From Sinorhizobium sojae CCBAU 05684 (lineage in GTDB: Bacteria > Pseudomonadota > Alphaproteobacteria > Rhizobiales > Rhizobiaceae), in the NCBI RefSeq assembly GCF_002288525.1, contig NZ_CP023067.1, forward strand, positions 2,108,001 through 2,172,000: 64,000 bases of DNA, written 5' to 3'. Under the pieces are notes generated by a model, which saw nothing but the letters and a program-made list of their open reading frames with translations, was not told the DNA's origin and searched no databases. Within the stretch, counting starts at the first letter, position 1. Each line of letters opens with the position of its first letter. Made by a program: the position numbers and the translations under genes. Below are positions 15,692 through 24,606 of the stretch, piece by piece.

Positions 15692-16036
15692 ATGGATGAT
15701 GATGAGGCATGGGAACTGGAACGCAGGTTGTGGCTCGAAGGTCCCGGCGTATACCGATCACTTGTCGATGACGAATGCCTGATGGCGTTCCAGCCGCTGG
15801 GCATCCTCGCCGGGCCAGAGATCATTCGATCTCTCGACGGCGCCCCGCGTTGGCGGGATGTGACAATGACGGAGAGACGGATTGCCCGGCCGGCCGAAGC
15901 AATCATCGTCCTCGCCTACCGCGCCCACAGCCGGCGCGATGCCGAGGCGCCATATGCAGCCCATTGCACGTCCACCTATGCGAAAATCGGCGACGACTGG
16001 CGGATGGTGCAGCATCAGCAGGCGCCGGCGCCCTGA
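15692..16036 (+). CDS. SnoaL/DUF4440-like NTF2-fold protein
   Basis: The 114-residue protein has the pattern of a small cone-shaped NTF2-fold domain: an N-terminal helix ending RLWLEGPGVYRSLVDDECLM, a central strand-rich part, and a closing TSTYAKIGDDWRMVQHQ typical of DUF4440. Such proteins are single-domain binders or enzymes of unknown substrate in most bacteria. The ATG has a GGAGGCAAAC ribosome site upstream. The gene is not in an operon; degraded repeats follow it. Confidence 0.68.
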   Translation: MDDDEAWELERRLWLEGPGVYRSLVDDECLMAFQPLGILAGPEIIRSLDGAPRWRDVTMTERRIARPAEAIIVLAYRAHSRRDAEAPYAAHCTSTYAKIGDDWRMVQHQQAPAP

Positions 16037-16041
16037 TCGCC

Positions 16042-16121
16042 AGCGCATCGGCCCGAAAATCGTAATCGATTTCCGGAAAGCTCGATGCGTAGATCCAAGG
16101 AGTTGCAACGTCCTTTGCTGC
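16042..16121 (-). repeat. RIME element, degraded
   Basis: The sequence CGCATCGGCCCGAAAATCG-TAATCGATTTCC, then AAGCTCGATGCGTAGATC, matches the first half of RIME. The second palindrome is eroded. It follows the NTF2-fold gene directly. The rest of the gap to miaA shows only short decayed open frames. Confidence 0.7.
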
Positions 16122-16325
16122 GCTTCCTCGTTCGCGTCGAATGGCGCTCTGTCCGTGGGGTGAAGGACTGCCTCAAGATCAAGCCAACCGGTCTGCAAAG
16201 GCCGACTTCACAACGACTTCAAGGTCTACTACTTCCCTCAACTGCGCGATGAGTGAAGATCTTGGGCTGGGTCAGCGGTGGCGAGGAAGCTGTGCTGAAG
16301 GTAAACGGCTCGGGTTAGCGCTTTG

Positions 16326-17237
16326 CTACAGCACCTCGTGGGGGCTCTCGACCCGCTGCCAGCTTTCGTCGAGCTGGTTGCGGAACCATGTCATCTGCCG
16401 CTTGGCGTATTGCCTCGTGGCGGCCGCCCCGGCGGCGATCACGTCCGCCTCGGTGATGTCGCCACGCAGCATCGCTGCGATCTGCTGAACGCCGATTGCC
16501 TTCATCACCGGCATCTCCGGCGAAAGTTTGAGCGCAAGGAGCGCGCGGACCTCTTCCACGGCACCGCTTGCGAGCATCGTCTCGAAGCGCCTGTCAATTC
16601 GATCGTGCAGGAGCGCTCGATCCGGTAGCACGACCAACTTCATCGATTGCTCGGGATCGATAATCACCGGGCCGCGGCCCTGCTGATAATGGCGAATGGA
16701 ATTGCCCGTCGCCTCGATTACTTCGAGCGCCCGGACGATGCGCTGCCCGTCCCCCGGCCGCAGCTGTGCGGCGGTCTCCGGATCGCGCGCGGCAAGCTCG
16801 GCATGGAGTACCTCGGCACCCTCCGCCTTCAGCCCGTAGCGCAGCCGCGCGCGGATGTCCGGCGGGATCTCCGGCATGTCCGAGAGCCCGCCCGTCAGCG
16901 CCTTGAAATAGAGGCCGGTGCCGCCGACGAAGACCGGCAGCCGTCCCTCTTCCCGCAAACGCGCAACCAGCGCTTCCGCCTCTCGCAGCCAGGCGCCGGT
17001 CGAATAGGGCTGCCCTGCCGGTACGTGGCCATAGAGGAAGTGGTCGATACCGCTCATCTCCGACTCGTCGGGGCGCGCGGTCAGGACCTTCAGCGTGTCG
17101 TAGACCTGCATGCTGTCGGCGTTGATGACCACGCCGCCGTGCCGGCGGGCCAGCTTCACGGCAAGTGCGGACTTGCCGCTGGCCGTCGGCCCGGTTATCA
17201 GGATCGCGTCCATATCTTGCTCAAGGTTCTCAATCAT
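16326..17237 (-). CDS. miaA: tRNA dimethylallyltransferase
   Basis: The 303-residue enzyme transfers a dimethylallyl group to N6 of adenosine 37 in tRNAs reading UNN codons. It has the P-loop GPTASGKSALAVKLARRHGG, the NADSMQVY motif with the catalytic Asp, the FVGGTGLYFKAL block and the C-terminal GDITEADVIAAGAAATRQYA with KRQMTWFRNQL. I chose the ATG at 17237, which has GAGAG upstream. Later (17213) and earlier (17264) starts are possible. Its start codon and that of serB share the bases CATG, so the two genes diverge with no gap and the promoters must lie within each other's coding sequence. Confidence 0.95.
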   Translation of the reverse strand: MIENLEQDMDAILITGPTASGKSALAVKLARRHGGVVINADSMQVYDTLKVLTARPDESEMSGIDHFLYGHVPAGQPYSTGAWLREAEALVARLREEGRLPVFVGGTGLYFKALTGGLSDMPEIPPDIRARLRYGLKAEGAEVLHAELAARDPETAAQLRPGDGQRIVRALEVIEATGNSIRHYQQGRGPVIIDPEQSMKLVVLPDRALLHDRIDRRFETMLASGAVEEVRALLALKLSPEMPVMKAIGVQQIAAMLRGDITEADVIAAGAAATRQYAKRQMTWFRNQLDESWQRVESPHEVL

Positions 17238-18123
17238 GGCTCTCGTTGCCACGCTTATCGCCAATCCGTCAAATCCTGTGCTGACGCCCGCATTGGCGGA
17301 GGCGGCGGCGGAAACCGTCAGAGCATCCGGCCTCTATTGGCTCGCCGACGGAATTGCCTGCGACATCGCGCTCGCGGACGGCAGCGATGCGGACGCGGCC
17401 GAGGGGCAGTTGCGCGCCGTCCTCGGCGATGCCTCCGTCGACGTCGCCGTGCAGGATGCCGAGAGCCGCCGCAAGCGATTTCTCATCGCCGACATGGACT
17501 CGACCATGATTGGCCAGGAATGCATCGACGAGCTTGCCGTCGAAGTAGGCCTGAAGGAAAAGGTCGCCGCCATCACCGCCCGTGCCATGAACGGCGAGAT
17601 CGCCTTCGAGCCGGCGCTGATCGAGCGCGTCGCCCTGCTCAAGGGCATGCCGGCAGCGGTCATCGGCGAGGTCATCACCAAGCGCATCACGCTGACGCCC
17701 GGCGGGCGCGAGCTGATCGCCACGATGCGGGCGAAGGGTCATTACACGGCGCTTGTTTCCGGCGGCTTCACGGTTTTCACCGGCCCGATCGCGGAAAGGC
17801 TCGGCTTTCACGAGAACCGCGCCAACATCCTTCTTGAAGAGAACGGCAAACTGACCGGCGAAGTGGCCCGGCCGATCCTCGGCAAGCAGGCGAAGGTCGA
17901 TGCGCTGATCGACATTTCCGAACGGCTCGGCATCTCGACCGCTGACGTAATAGCCGTCGGCGACGGGGCGAACGACCTCGGCATGCTGCAGCTTGCCGGC
18001 AGCGGCGTGGCTCTGCACGCCAAGCCCGTCGTCGCCGAACAGGCGAAGATCCGCATCGACCACGGCGACCTCACCGCGCTCCTCTACCTCCAGGGCTACC
18101 GCAAGACGGACTTCGTCACGTGA
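17236..18123 (+). CDS. serB: Phosphoserine phosphatase
   Basis: The 295-residue HAD-family enzyme makes serine from phosphoserine, the last step of the phosphorylated pathway. Motif I DMDSTMIGQECIDELA carries both Asp residues, motif II is SGGF (in LVSGGFTVFTG), motif III K is in LGKQAKVDAL, and motif IV is VGDGANDLGML. The N-terminal 80 residues form an ACT-like region as in other SerB proteins. The ATG at 17236 gives the usual length; no strong ribosome site is seen because the region is shared with miaA. The following acetyltransferase overlaps it by 4 nt. Confidence 0.95.
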   Translation: MALVATLIANPSNPVLTPALAEAAAETVRASGLYWLADGIACDIALADGSDADAAEGQLRAVLGDASVDVAVQDAESRRKRFLIADMDSTMIGQECIDELAVEVGLKEKVAAITARAMNGEIAFEPALIERVALLKGMPAAVIGEVITKRITLTPGGRELIATMRAKGHYTALVSGGFTVFTGPIAERLGFHENRANILLEENGKLTGEVARPILGKQAKVDALIDISERLGISTADVIAVGDGANDLGMLQLAGSGVALHAKPVVAEQAKIRIDHGDLTALLYLQGYRKTDFVT

Positions 18124-18692
18124 TCATTCACGAGACCGAACGGCTGCGGATCCGCAACTGGCGCGAAACCGACCGGGATCTCTTTGCCGAGATCAACAGC
18201 GATCAGAAGGTGATGGAGTTCTTCCCCTTCCGCCGCAGTCGCTGTGAGGCCGACGCCCTCCTCGATCGCCTCGCCCTCACCATCGAAGAGACCGGCTTCG
18301 GCTTCTTCGCCCTCGCACTTCGCGACGGCGACGCGCCGATCGGCTTCTGCGGCCTTGCACGGACCGACCTCGAACCGCATCTGCCGGACGGCACCTTCGA
18401 GATCGGCTGGCGGCTCGCCATCCCCCACTGGGGCAAGGGCTATGTCACCGAGGCGGCCCGCGCACTGCTCGCCTACGGCTTTGCTGAAAAGAATCTCGAA
18501 GAGATCGTCTCCTTCGCGGTGCCGGTAAACACGCGCTCCACCGCCGTCATGCATCGCCTTGGCATGCGGCCTGATCCGGCGCGCGACTTCGATCATCCGC
18601 GCGTGCCCGACACCCACCGTCATTTGAAGCGCCACGTGCTCTACACGATCACGGCCGACGAGTGGACGCGCCACGCCCGGCGGACGGATTAG
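18120..18692 (+). CDS. GNAT acetyltransferase, RimJ/RimL type
   Basis: This 190-residue protein is a single GNAT domain of the RimJ/RimL-like (Acetyltransf_3) group: ETERLRIRNWRETDRDLFAE at the start, FEIGWRLAIPHWGKGYVTEA over the acetyl-CoA-binding A motif, and SFAVPVNTRSTAVMHRLGMR at the B motif. The target is unknown. It starts with GTG inside the serB stop (GTGA), so it is coupled to serB. Its TAG stop is the first codon of a RIME repeat, so the natural C-terminus may have been set by the insertion. Confidence 0.86.
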   Translation: MIIHETERLRIRNWRETDRDLFAEINSDQKVMEFFPFRRSRCEADALLDRLALTIEETGFGFFALALRDGDAPIGFCGLARTDLEPHLPDGTFEIGWRLAIPHWGKGYVTEAARALLAYGFAEKNLEEIVSFAVPVNTRSTAVMHRLGMRPDPARDFDHPRVPDTHRHLKRHVLYTITADEWTRHARRTD

Positions 18693-18742
18693 CGCATCGA
18701 GCTTTCCGAAAATCCGGTACGATTTTCGGGCGCGATACGCTG
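18690..18742 (-). repeat. RIME half-element supplying a stop codon
   Basis: TAGCGCATCGAGCTTTCCGA and the AAAATCC-GGTAC-GATTTT hairpin correspond to the first half of RIME. The TAG at its outer edge is the stop codon of the GNAT gene. Confidence 0.75.
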
Positions 18743-18755
18743 AGAGCCGAGCGGC

Positions 18756-20258
18756 CTACTCCACCCGCACTGTTATGAACCGCAACTCGCCACTCTTGTT
18801 GGCGATCATCAGCAACGCATTGCGCCGGCCGTCCGCTTTCAGCGCCGCGACCCGAGCCGTCACGTCTTCAGGCGTTGCCATCGCCTCCTGGCCGACTTCG
18901 ACGATAACGTCCCCGGGCTCGAGGCGGCGCTCGGCCGCGGGGGAGTTCGGCCTGACCTCCGTCACGACCACACCCTCTATCTCTTCTGCAATGCCGAAAG
19001 TCTTGCGGCTTTCCTCATCGAGCACCGCGAGCTTCATGCCAAGCACGGCGTCGCTTGCAGGCAATGATGCAGCCGGCGGTTCGCCGGGCTCCGCTCCCTC
19101 GCCCTCCGGCGCCGTCACCGCCTTTGCCAGTTGCTCCCCATCTTCGAGCCTGCCGAGCGTGATGCGGACCGTCTGCTCCTTGCCCTCGCGGATGATCACC
19201 ACATCGACCGCCTTGCCCACCGGGCTTTCGCCGACCGCGCGGATGAGGTCGCGGATTTCGGCAATATCCGCCCCATCGAAGCGGGTGATGATGTCGCCGG
19301 CCTTGATTTCGCCATGGGAGATCGGACCGCCTTCGATGATGCCGGAGACGAGTGCGCCATGCGGTCTTTCCATCTTCAGGCTTTCGGCGATGTCGTCACT
19401 CACCGGTTGAATGCGCACGCCAAGCCAGCCGCGCCGCGTCTCGCCGAACTCCTTGAGCTGGTTGACGACATTGACCGCCAGTTCCGTCGGCACCGCAAAG
19501 CCGATGCCGACCGACATGCCGGTCTGCGACAGGATCGCCGTATTGATGCCGATCACCTCGCCGTGCATGTTGAACAGCGGTCCGCCGGAATTGCCTCGGT
19601 TGATCGCCGCATCCGTCTGGATGAAATTGTCGTAGGGACCGGCATTGATGTTGCGGCCGCGGGCGGAAACGACGCCGACGGAGACGGAAACGCCGAGGCC
19701 GAAAGGATTGCCGACGACCATAACCCAGTCGCCAATCCTGATCTGGCGCGAATCGCCGAAGGCAACGGCCTTGAGCGGCCTCTGCGGCTCGACCTTGAGC
19801 AGGGCGAGATCGGTCTTGGTATCCATGCCGACCAGCTTCGCCTTCATCGTCGTGCCGTCCGAAAAATTGATCTCGATCTCGTCCGCGTCCTGGACGACGT
19901 GATTGTTGGTGACGATATAGCCGTCGGGATCGATGACGAAGCCGGAGCCGAGCGAATTGACCGTGCGCGGACGGGCGCCCCCGCCGCGCTGGCCCTTGAA
20001 GAATTCTTCGAAGAACTCCTGATGCGGCGAGCCCTCCGGCACCTGCGGCATCGGGGCATTGTCCTCGCTGGATTTCACGTTCTGCGAGATCGATATGTTG
20101 ACGACGGCATCGAGGATCCCTTCCGCGAGATCGGCGACCGAGGGAGGCCCGATCAATGGCCGCGGCATCGCTGTCTCGGCATATGCGCTGTTGGAGAGGA
20201 TCAGTGCCGTCGCGGCCGCCAGCACCACGCTGCGGAAATATTGGGGTCGTTTGGACAA
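18756..20258 (-). CDS. Do-type (DegP-like) periplasmic serine protease
   Basis: The 500-residue protein has a signal peptide (residues 1-28, cleavage after SAYA-ET), a trypsin-like domain with the triad His in TNNHVV, Asp in TKTDLALLK and Ser in RGNSGGPLF, and two PDZ domains (about 270-360 and 400-495). It degrades or refolds damaged envelope proteins. An acidic-Pro linker joins the PDZ domains. It follows the hflKC-DUF2065-ACT group on the same strand after a 306-nt gap with repeat DNA, as Do proteases commonly do beside hflKC in Rhizobiales, so a shared role in membrane protein quality control is likely. Confidence 0.95.
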   Translation of the reverse strand: MSKRPQYFRSVVLAAATALILSNSAYAETAMPRPLIGPPSVADLAEGILDAVVNISISQNVKSSEDNAPMPQVPEGSPHQEFFEEFFKGQRGGGARPRTVNSLGSGFVIDPDGYIVTNNHVVQDADEIEINFSDGTTMKAKLVGMDTKTDLALLKVEPQRPLKAVAFGDSRQIRIGDWVMVVGNPFGLGVSVSVGVVSARGRNINAGPYDNFIQTDAAINRGNSGGPLFNMHGEVIGINTAILSQTGMSVGIGFAVPTELAVNVVNQLKEFGETRRGWLGVRIQPVSDDIAESLKMERPHGALVSGIIEGGPISHGEIKAGDIITRFDGADIAEIRDLIRAVGESPVGKAVDVVIIREGKEQTVRITLGRLEDGEQLAKAVTAPEGEGAEPGEPPAASLPASDAVLGMKLAVLDEESRKTFGIAEEIEGVVVTEVRPNSPAAERRLEPGDVIVEVGQEAMATPEDVTARVAALKADGRRNALLMIANKSGELRFITVRVE

Positions 20259-20410
20259 GTCGCTAGGCTCCCATCATTGCTTTTGCGTCGCGCCGACCCG
20301 GACCCTTGCCGGGCCCCGCATGTCGACCGCCATACGCTTTTGCGAATTATACCGCCTACTGCATGTCTCCTTAAGTCGAATTTGACCTAAGCACAAAGAC
20401 ATGCAGAAAT

Positions 20411-20460
20411 TTCAAAGCGCTACAGCAACCTTTGCGCGTTTCAGACGCGCGGTGCTGTAG
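20411..20460. repeat. RIME second-half palindrome
   Basis: GCTACAGCAACCTTTGCGCG with CGCGCGGTGCTGTAG is the second RIME palindrome alone, without the CGCATCGG half. It lies in the 306-bp gap between the ACT gene and the protease gene, where no other feature is seen. Confidence 0.7.
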
Positions 20461-20564
20461 GCGACGTGTAGCAGCAGGCCCGCGCGACACATTCTTCCCC
20501 TGAAGATACGGCGGAATTCCGGACCGTCCAGACACGATTTCCTGATCCGGTGCGGAGCATCCCT

Positions 20565-20957
20565 TCAGGTGGTGATTTCGTGCCCATACTCCTTCAGCGC
20601 CTGCAAGGCCTTTTCGAGATCCGATCCCGCCACGAAGACGTAATCGGTGCTGAATGTGGAATTGGCAAAGATACCGACCCCTGCGGTCGTAAGCGGATCG
20701 AGAACGGAAGCCAGGACGCCGGGCACATCGAAGCTGAAATGCTGCTCGATACGCAAGCAGCGCCAGCCAAGCGAACTCTGCACGCTGGAGGGGACGCGGG
20801 CCGCTCGACAGACGAGAGTCATCTCTTCGCGGGAACTCGAGACGGTCCAGAACCCCGGCCCGGGCAGCCACTCCGGAATAGCAGACCCGATCGTGAAACG
20901 GGTAATGGCATATTCGGCGTCGACCAGCCGGATCAGCAGTCTTTGTGGCATTCGCAT
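20565..20957 (-). CDS. ACT-domain protein in the hflKC operon
   Basis: The 130-residue protein has an N-terminal segment (MRMPQRLLIRLVDAEYAITRF) followed by an ACT-like region at about 60-125 ending FVAGSDLEKALQALKEYGHE. This matches small stand-alone ACT proteins related to the CASTOR-type amino-acid sensors. It probably binds an amino acid; which one is unknown. The ATG at 20957 overlaps the TAA of the DUF2065 gene (TAATG) and GAGG lies upstream, so it is co-translated with the hflK-hflC-DUF2065 group. Confidence 0.72.
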   Translation of the reverse strand: MRMPQRLLIRLVDAEYAITRFTIGSAIPEWLPGPGFWTVSSSREEMTLVCRAARVPSSVQSSLGWRCLRIEQHFSFDVPGVLASVLDPLTTAGVGIFANSTFSTDYVFVAGSDLEKALQALKEYGHEITT

Positions 20958-21142
20958 TATCCTCGAACCAACCAAACAAGTCCGACGCCCATGGCCACCG
21001 AAGTGACTCCGGCCAATCGGAGCTGATACTCCGGGACATACGGCAATCGCTTCGCCATTTCCACAAGAACCAAAGGGGCCAGTGCGTACACCAGCCCCTC
21101 GATGATCAGGAAAAAAGCCAATCCGGTCAGAAAATCGGACAT
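20957..21142 (-). CDS. DUF2065 family membrane protein
   Basis: The 61-residue protein has two hydrophobic helices (about 6-28 and 42-59) around a short polar loop with KRLPYVPEYQLRLAG, which is the DUF2065 pattern. This family is characteristically found right after hflC in proteobacteria, as here (7-nt gap), and is thought to accompany the HflKC complex in the inner membrane. The start was set at the ATG giving MSDFLTGLAFFL. Confidence 0.85.
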   Translation of the reverse strand: MSDFLTGLAFFLIIEGLVYALAPLVLVEMAKRLPYVPEYQLRLAGVTSVAMGVGLVWLVRG

Positions 21143-21149
21143 CGTCCGC

Positions 21150-22100
21150 TCAGTCTGCCGCCACCGGGGCAGCCGGGGCAGCCGGTGCCGGCGGTGTGGC
21201 CGGCGCCTCCCCTTGTTCGGGCCCGTTTGCGTTATTGAAATAGCGGAAGAACTCTGACTGCGGCGACAGCACCATGGTCGTGTCGGGACTGCCGATCGCC
21301 TGCGAGTAGGCCGACATCGAGCGGTAGAACTCGAAGAAGCTCGGATCGCGCTGGAACGCGTCGGCAAAGATCCTCGTGCGCTCGCCCTCGCCTTCACCGC
21401 GCAGGATCTCCGAATCGCGTTGCGCTTCGGCAACGATTTCGACGACCTGCCGGTCGGCGATCGCGCGCCGACGCTGGCCCTCTTCGTTACCGCGCGCGCG
21501 GATGAGCTCGGCCTCCGCCAGGCGTTCGGCCTTCATTCGCTCATAGGTCTGCTGCGAGACCTCCTGCGTCAGATCCGTGCGGCGGATGCGAACGTCCTCG
21601 ATAGTGAGGCCGAGCGATTCCGCATCTGGCCTGAGGTCCGCACCCACCTCTCGCATCATCGACGCGCGCTCGTCGGAGAGCGCCGCCTCGAAACCCCTCT
21701 GACCGTAGACGCGACGCAGCGATGCATCAAGACGGGTCCTGAGCCGCGCTTCGGCCGATTCGCGGTCGCCGGAAACCGTTTCACGGAAGCGGCGGGGATC
21801 GGCGATCTTGTAGACCACGAAGGCGTCGACCTCATAGAACTTGCCACCCGAGACCTGCACGCGGATGTCGTCGAGATCGAAGCGAAGCGCCTGGTCAAGA
21901 ACGTATTGCACGCGGTCGGCATCCATGAAGCCAAAGGGCAGCTTGAAATAGATGCCCGGCTCGGTCTTCACGTCGCGGATTTCACCGAAGCGAACGACGA
22001 TCGCCTGCTGGCGTTCATTGACGACGAAGACCGACGAATAGGCGATGAACAGCACCGCGGCGAGCGCGATGAGGATGATGGAACTGCGATTGTTGATCAT
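21150..22100 (-). CDS. hflC: HflC, modulator of FtsH protease
   Basis: The 316-residue SPFH/prohibitin-family protein has an N-terminal membrane anchor (residues 7-25) and a band-7 domain (VNERQQAIVVRFGEI onwards). A helical coiled coil with the conserved RMKAERLAEAELIRARGNEE follows. With HflK it forms a periplasmic-facing cage around FtsH and restrains its proteolysis of membrane proteins. The C-terminus is a Pro/Ala tail. Its ATG overlaps the hflK stop (ATGA). Confidence 0.95.
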   Translation of the reverse strand: MINNRSSIILIALAAVLFIAYSSVFVVNERQQAIVVRFGEIRDVKTEPGIYFKLPFGFMDADRVQYVLDQALRFDLDDIRVQVSGGKFYEVDAFVVYKIADPRRFRETVSGDRESAEARLRTRLDASLRRVYGQRGFEAALSDERASMMREVGADLRPDAESLGLTIEDVRIRRTDLTQEVSQQTYERMKAERLAEAELIRARGNEEGQRRRAIADRQVVEIVAEAQRDSEILRGEGEGERTRIFADAFQRDPSFFEFYRSMSAYSQAIGSPDTTMVLSPQSEFFRYFNNANGPEQGEAPATPPAPAAPAAPVAAD

Positions 22101-23179
22101 TGCGTACCTCCCGACTGCGCGGGCCTGCCGATTTCATTGAGCGGCAAATAGGGCAGGACGCCCTGGCTGTTCGTTTCGCCAAGAATAATTTTCCTCGACT
22201 TGCCGAAAACGCCCTGCATCGTCTCGAGATAGAGCCGCTTGCGGGTGACGTCCGGCGCCTTGGAATACTCGTCGTGAACGGAGATGAAGCGCTGCGCCTC
22301 ACCCTCCGCCTCCTTGACGATGCGGTCCTTGTAGGCCGCCGCCTCTTCGCGGATCTGCGCCCCCTGGCCACGCGCGCGACCGAGCACCTGGTTGGCGTAC
22401 TGGTTGGCTTCCTCGACGAAGCGGTCCTCGTCCTGTTCGGCGCGCTGTACCTCGTCAAAGGCATCAGCGACCTCGCGCGGCGGTGCTGCGTCCTCGATTG
22501 CGACCGTGTTCACGGAGATGCCGGCGCCGTAGCTGTCCAGAGTCGCCTGGATCGTGTTGCGGACATCCGTTGCGATCGCCTGACGGTTATCGCGGAAGAT
22601 GTCCTGCGCCGGGCGCCTGCCGACGACTTCGCGCATGGCGCTTTCTCCCACCTGCTGCAGCGTGTCGACGGGGTTTTCCACGTTGAAGAGAAAGGCCTTC
22701 GGATCGGTAACCGCGAAGAGCACTGCGAATTGGACATTGACGATGTTCTGGTCGCTGCTCAACATCAGCCCCGAGCTCGACTGACTGCCTCCACGGCTGC
22801 CGATGTTCAATTGCTGTTCCGTCACCTTGGCATATTCGACGGTCTCGAACGGCCAGAAGTGATAATGCAGGCCGGGCATCGAGATCTCGTCCTTAGGCTT
22901 ACCGAAGCGCATTTCGACGCCGCGTTCGTCCGGCTGAACGGTGTAGATGGAATTGAGCAAGACAAATCCGGCGATCAACAGGCCGGCTATGACGAAGATG
23001 CCGCCGTTGAAGCCGCCGGGGACGACACTCTTCAACTGATCCTGGCCGCGCCGGATGATCTCCTCGAGATCCGGCGGCCCGCCTTTTCCGCCCCGCGGCC
23101 TGTTCCCCTGGCCCCACGGTCCTTGATTGCCGCCGCCGCCCCAAGGGCCGCCGCCGCCATTCTGATTGCTCCAGGGCAT
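22097..23179 (-). CDS. hflK: HflK, modulator of FtsH protease
   Basis: The 360-residue partner of HflC starts with a Gly/Trp-rich cytosolic segment (NQNGGGGPWGGGGNQGPWGQ), then a membrane helix at about 65-87 and the band-7 domain (TVQPDERGVEMRFGK). A coiled coil follows from about 230. The start at 23179 (MPWSNQ) has GAGAGG upstream and is the conserved family start; an upstream in-frame start has no support. It opens the four-gene run hflK-hflC-DUF2065-ACT. Confidence 0.95.
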   Translation of the reverse strand: MPWSNQNGGGGPWGGGGNQGPWGQGNRPRGGKGGPPDLEEIIRRGQDQLKSVVPGGFNGGIFVIAGLLIAGFVLLNSIYTVQPDERGVEMRFGKPKDEISMPGLHYHFWPFETVEYAKVTEQQLNIGSRGGSQSSSGLMLSSDQNIVNVQFAVLFAVTDPKAFLFNVENPVDTLQQVGESAMREVVGRRPAQDIFRDNRQAIATDVRNTIQATLDSYGAGISVNTVAIEDAAPPREVADAFDEVQRAEQDEDRFVEEANQYANQVLGRARGQGAQIREEAAAYKDRIVKEAEGEAQRFISVHDEYSKAPDVTRKRLYLETMQGVFGKSRKIILGETNSQGVLPYLPLNEIGRPAQSGGTQ

Positions 23180-23355
23180 CAAAACCTCTCTTGAAATAAG
23201 ACTCCCAGATTGACCTCGCCTCATGCGGCCGGTCAAAGATGTGACCCCGTTATAGGTACCAACTGCATTGCTTTCAACGCGATACGGCCGAGTTCACGGT
23301 AAATGACTTAAATTTAATGACGCACCTGCATGGGAAGAGGGAAACCAGAGCCGGC

Positions 23356-23922
23356 TCAGGGGCCCGCACCGTTCATGCTGGCGTCGCCAGCCGCCCTCTC
23401 GCGCCGCCGCCAAGTGACGAAATGCATCGCATGGCTGTCCTTCTCGCTGCGCGGCAGGTCTTCCTCGAACACTTTTTCGAATATGGTGGAGTCGATCGCC
23501 GGAAAGGCCGTGTCACCCTCCACCTCCGCCTGCACCTCGGTCACATGCAGCACATCGGCAATGCCGATCGACTGACGGTAGATCTCGCCACCGCCGATGA
23601 CACAGATCTCGTCGACGCCTTGGGCCGCCGCATGGTGCCGCGCTCTATCGAGCGCCGCCTCCAGCGAGGACGCGAGCTCCGCCCCTTGCGCCGCAAAGAC
23701 GGGATCGCGGCTGATGACGATGTTCGGGCGGCCGGGCAAGGGGCGCCCGAGCGAAGCCCAGGTCTTGCGGCCCATCACCACGGGCTTGCCCATGGTCAGC
23801 GCCTTGAAACGTTTGAGATCGGTCGAAAGCCGCCATGGCAGCTCCCCTTCCCGGCCGATGACCCCGTTCGCCGCGATCGCAACGACGATGACGATTTTCG
23901 GATCGCTCTTCACTTCAGTCAT
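23356..23922 (-). CDS. folA: Dihydrofolate reductase
   Basis: The 188-residue enzyme reduces dihydrofolate to tetrahydrofolate with NADPH. Family blocks are present: IAANGVIGREGELPWRL, the KPVVMGRKTW cofactor strand and IGGGEIYRQSI. The ATG at 23922 is inside the end of the GST gene (8-nt overlap). An in-frame GTG at 23931 is less likely. It regenerates the folate consumed by ThyA, encoded just upstream in the same direction. Confidence 0.94.
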   Translation of the reverse strand: MTEVKSDPKIVIVVAIAANGVIGREGELPWRLSTDLKRFKALTMGKPVVMGRKTWASLGRPLPGRPNIVISRDPVFAAQGAELASSLEAALDRARHHAAAQGVDEICVIGGGEIYRQSIGIADVLHVTEVQAEVEGDTAFPAIDSTIFEKVFEEDLPRSEKDSHAMHFVTWRRRERAAGDASMNGAGP

Positions 23923-24520
23923 GAAAACCACTCGGTCTGCTGTCGATTTCGCGGGCCCGCAGAAGCGCGGGACGATCGGTCACCACGCGCACATAGCGGT
24001 CGATGACCTCGCTGTCCGGCAGGATCCCGCGCATCCACTGTAATGCGCTCGCGAGCAGGAGGTCGGCAGCGCTCATCCTCTCACCAATGAGATAGGGCTG
24101 GCGTGTGAGCACGTCGATCACATGCGCGCACATTTCCGTATGGAGCCTCGCCAAAACCGGATTATTAGCCGTCACGCCAGCGACATGGGCGCTGGCCGCC
24201 GGCTCGATCACGCCGGCATAATAGGCAAGCCAGGACAGGTAGGCGCCGCGCTCGGGATGGCCCGGCGGCCGGCCAAGGCCGGAATCGGGGTAGAGGTCGG
24301 TCAGATATTGCACGACGGCGACCGACTCCCAGATCAGCGCTCCATTGTGCAGCAGGGCCGGCACCTGTTTGTGGGGATGAGGATTGTTTTCGTCCGGCCC
24401 GCCCGAACCGTCCCACCGCCGGATGTCGACGTAGCGGATTTCAAATTCGGCGCCGATTTCCTCCAGCAGCCAAATGATCCGCGAGGAACGTGACAAGGGC
24501 GCGTGAATCAGCGTCAGCAT
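23915..24520 (-). CDS. Glutathione S-transferase family protein
   Basis: The 201-residue protein has an N-terminal thioredoxin-like domain (LIHAPLSRSSRIIWLLEEIG; KQVPALLHNGALIWESVAVV with the Glu-Ser that binds glutathione) and an all-helical C-terminal domain from about 85, with ERMSAADLLLASAL. The presumed active-site Ser is in the LSRSSR stretch. The substrate is unknown. It is placed between thyA and folA, overlapping folA, an arrangement that separates the usual thyA-folA pair. Confidence 0.88.
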   Translation of the reverse strand: MLTLIHAPLSRSSRIIWLLEEIGAEFEIRYVDIRRWDGSGGPDENNPHPHKQVPALLHNGALIWESVAVVQYLTDLYPDSGLGRPPGHPERGAYLSWLAYYAGVIEPAASAHVAGVTANNPVLARLHTEMCAHVIDVLTRQPYLIGERMSAADLLLASALQWMRGILPDSEVIDRYVRVVTDRPALLRAREIDSRPSGFHD

Positions 24521-24606
24521 CGTAACCTCCCATCTCTGCCGGAACGGCCGCCCTTGTGAAACAGCCGACTCCGCGGCGACCTACCGACAGCGATCCGCAA
24601 CCTCGG

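Noticed and set aside
16141-16325. Short frames ending NDFKVYYFPQLRDE in the gap before miaA
   Set aside because: The tail looks protein-like and may be a decayed gene fragment, but no start, length or family could be supported.
19131-20390. Long open frame antisense to the Do-type protease
   Set aside because: The composition is an antisense artefact (many Arg, Asp and His, no domain) and the protease triad is clear on the other strand.
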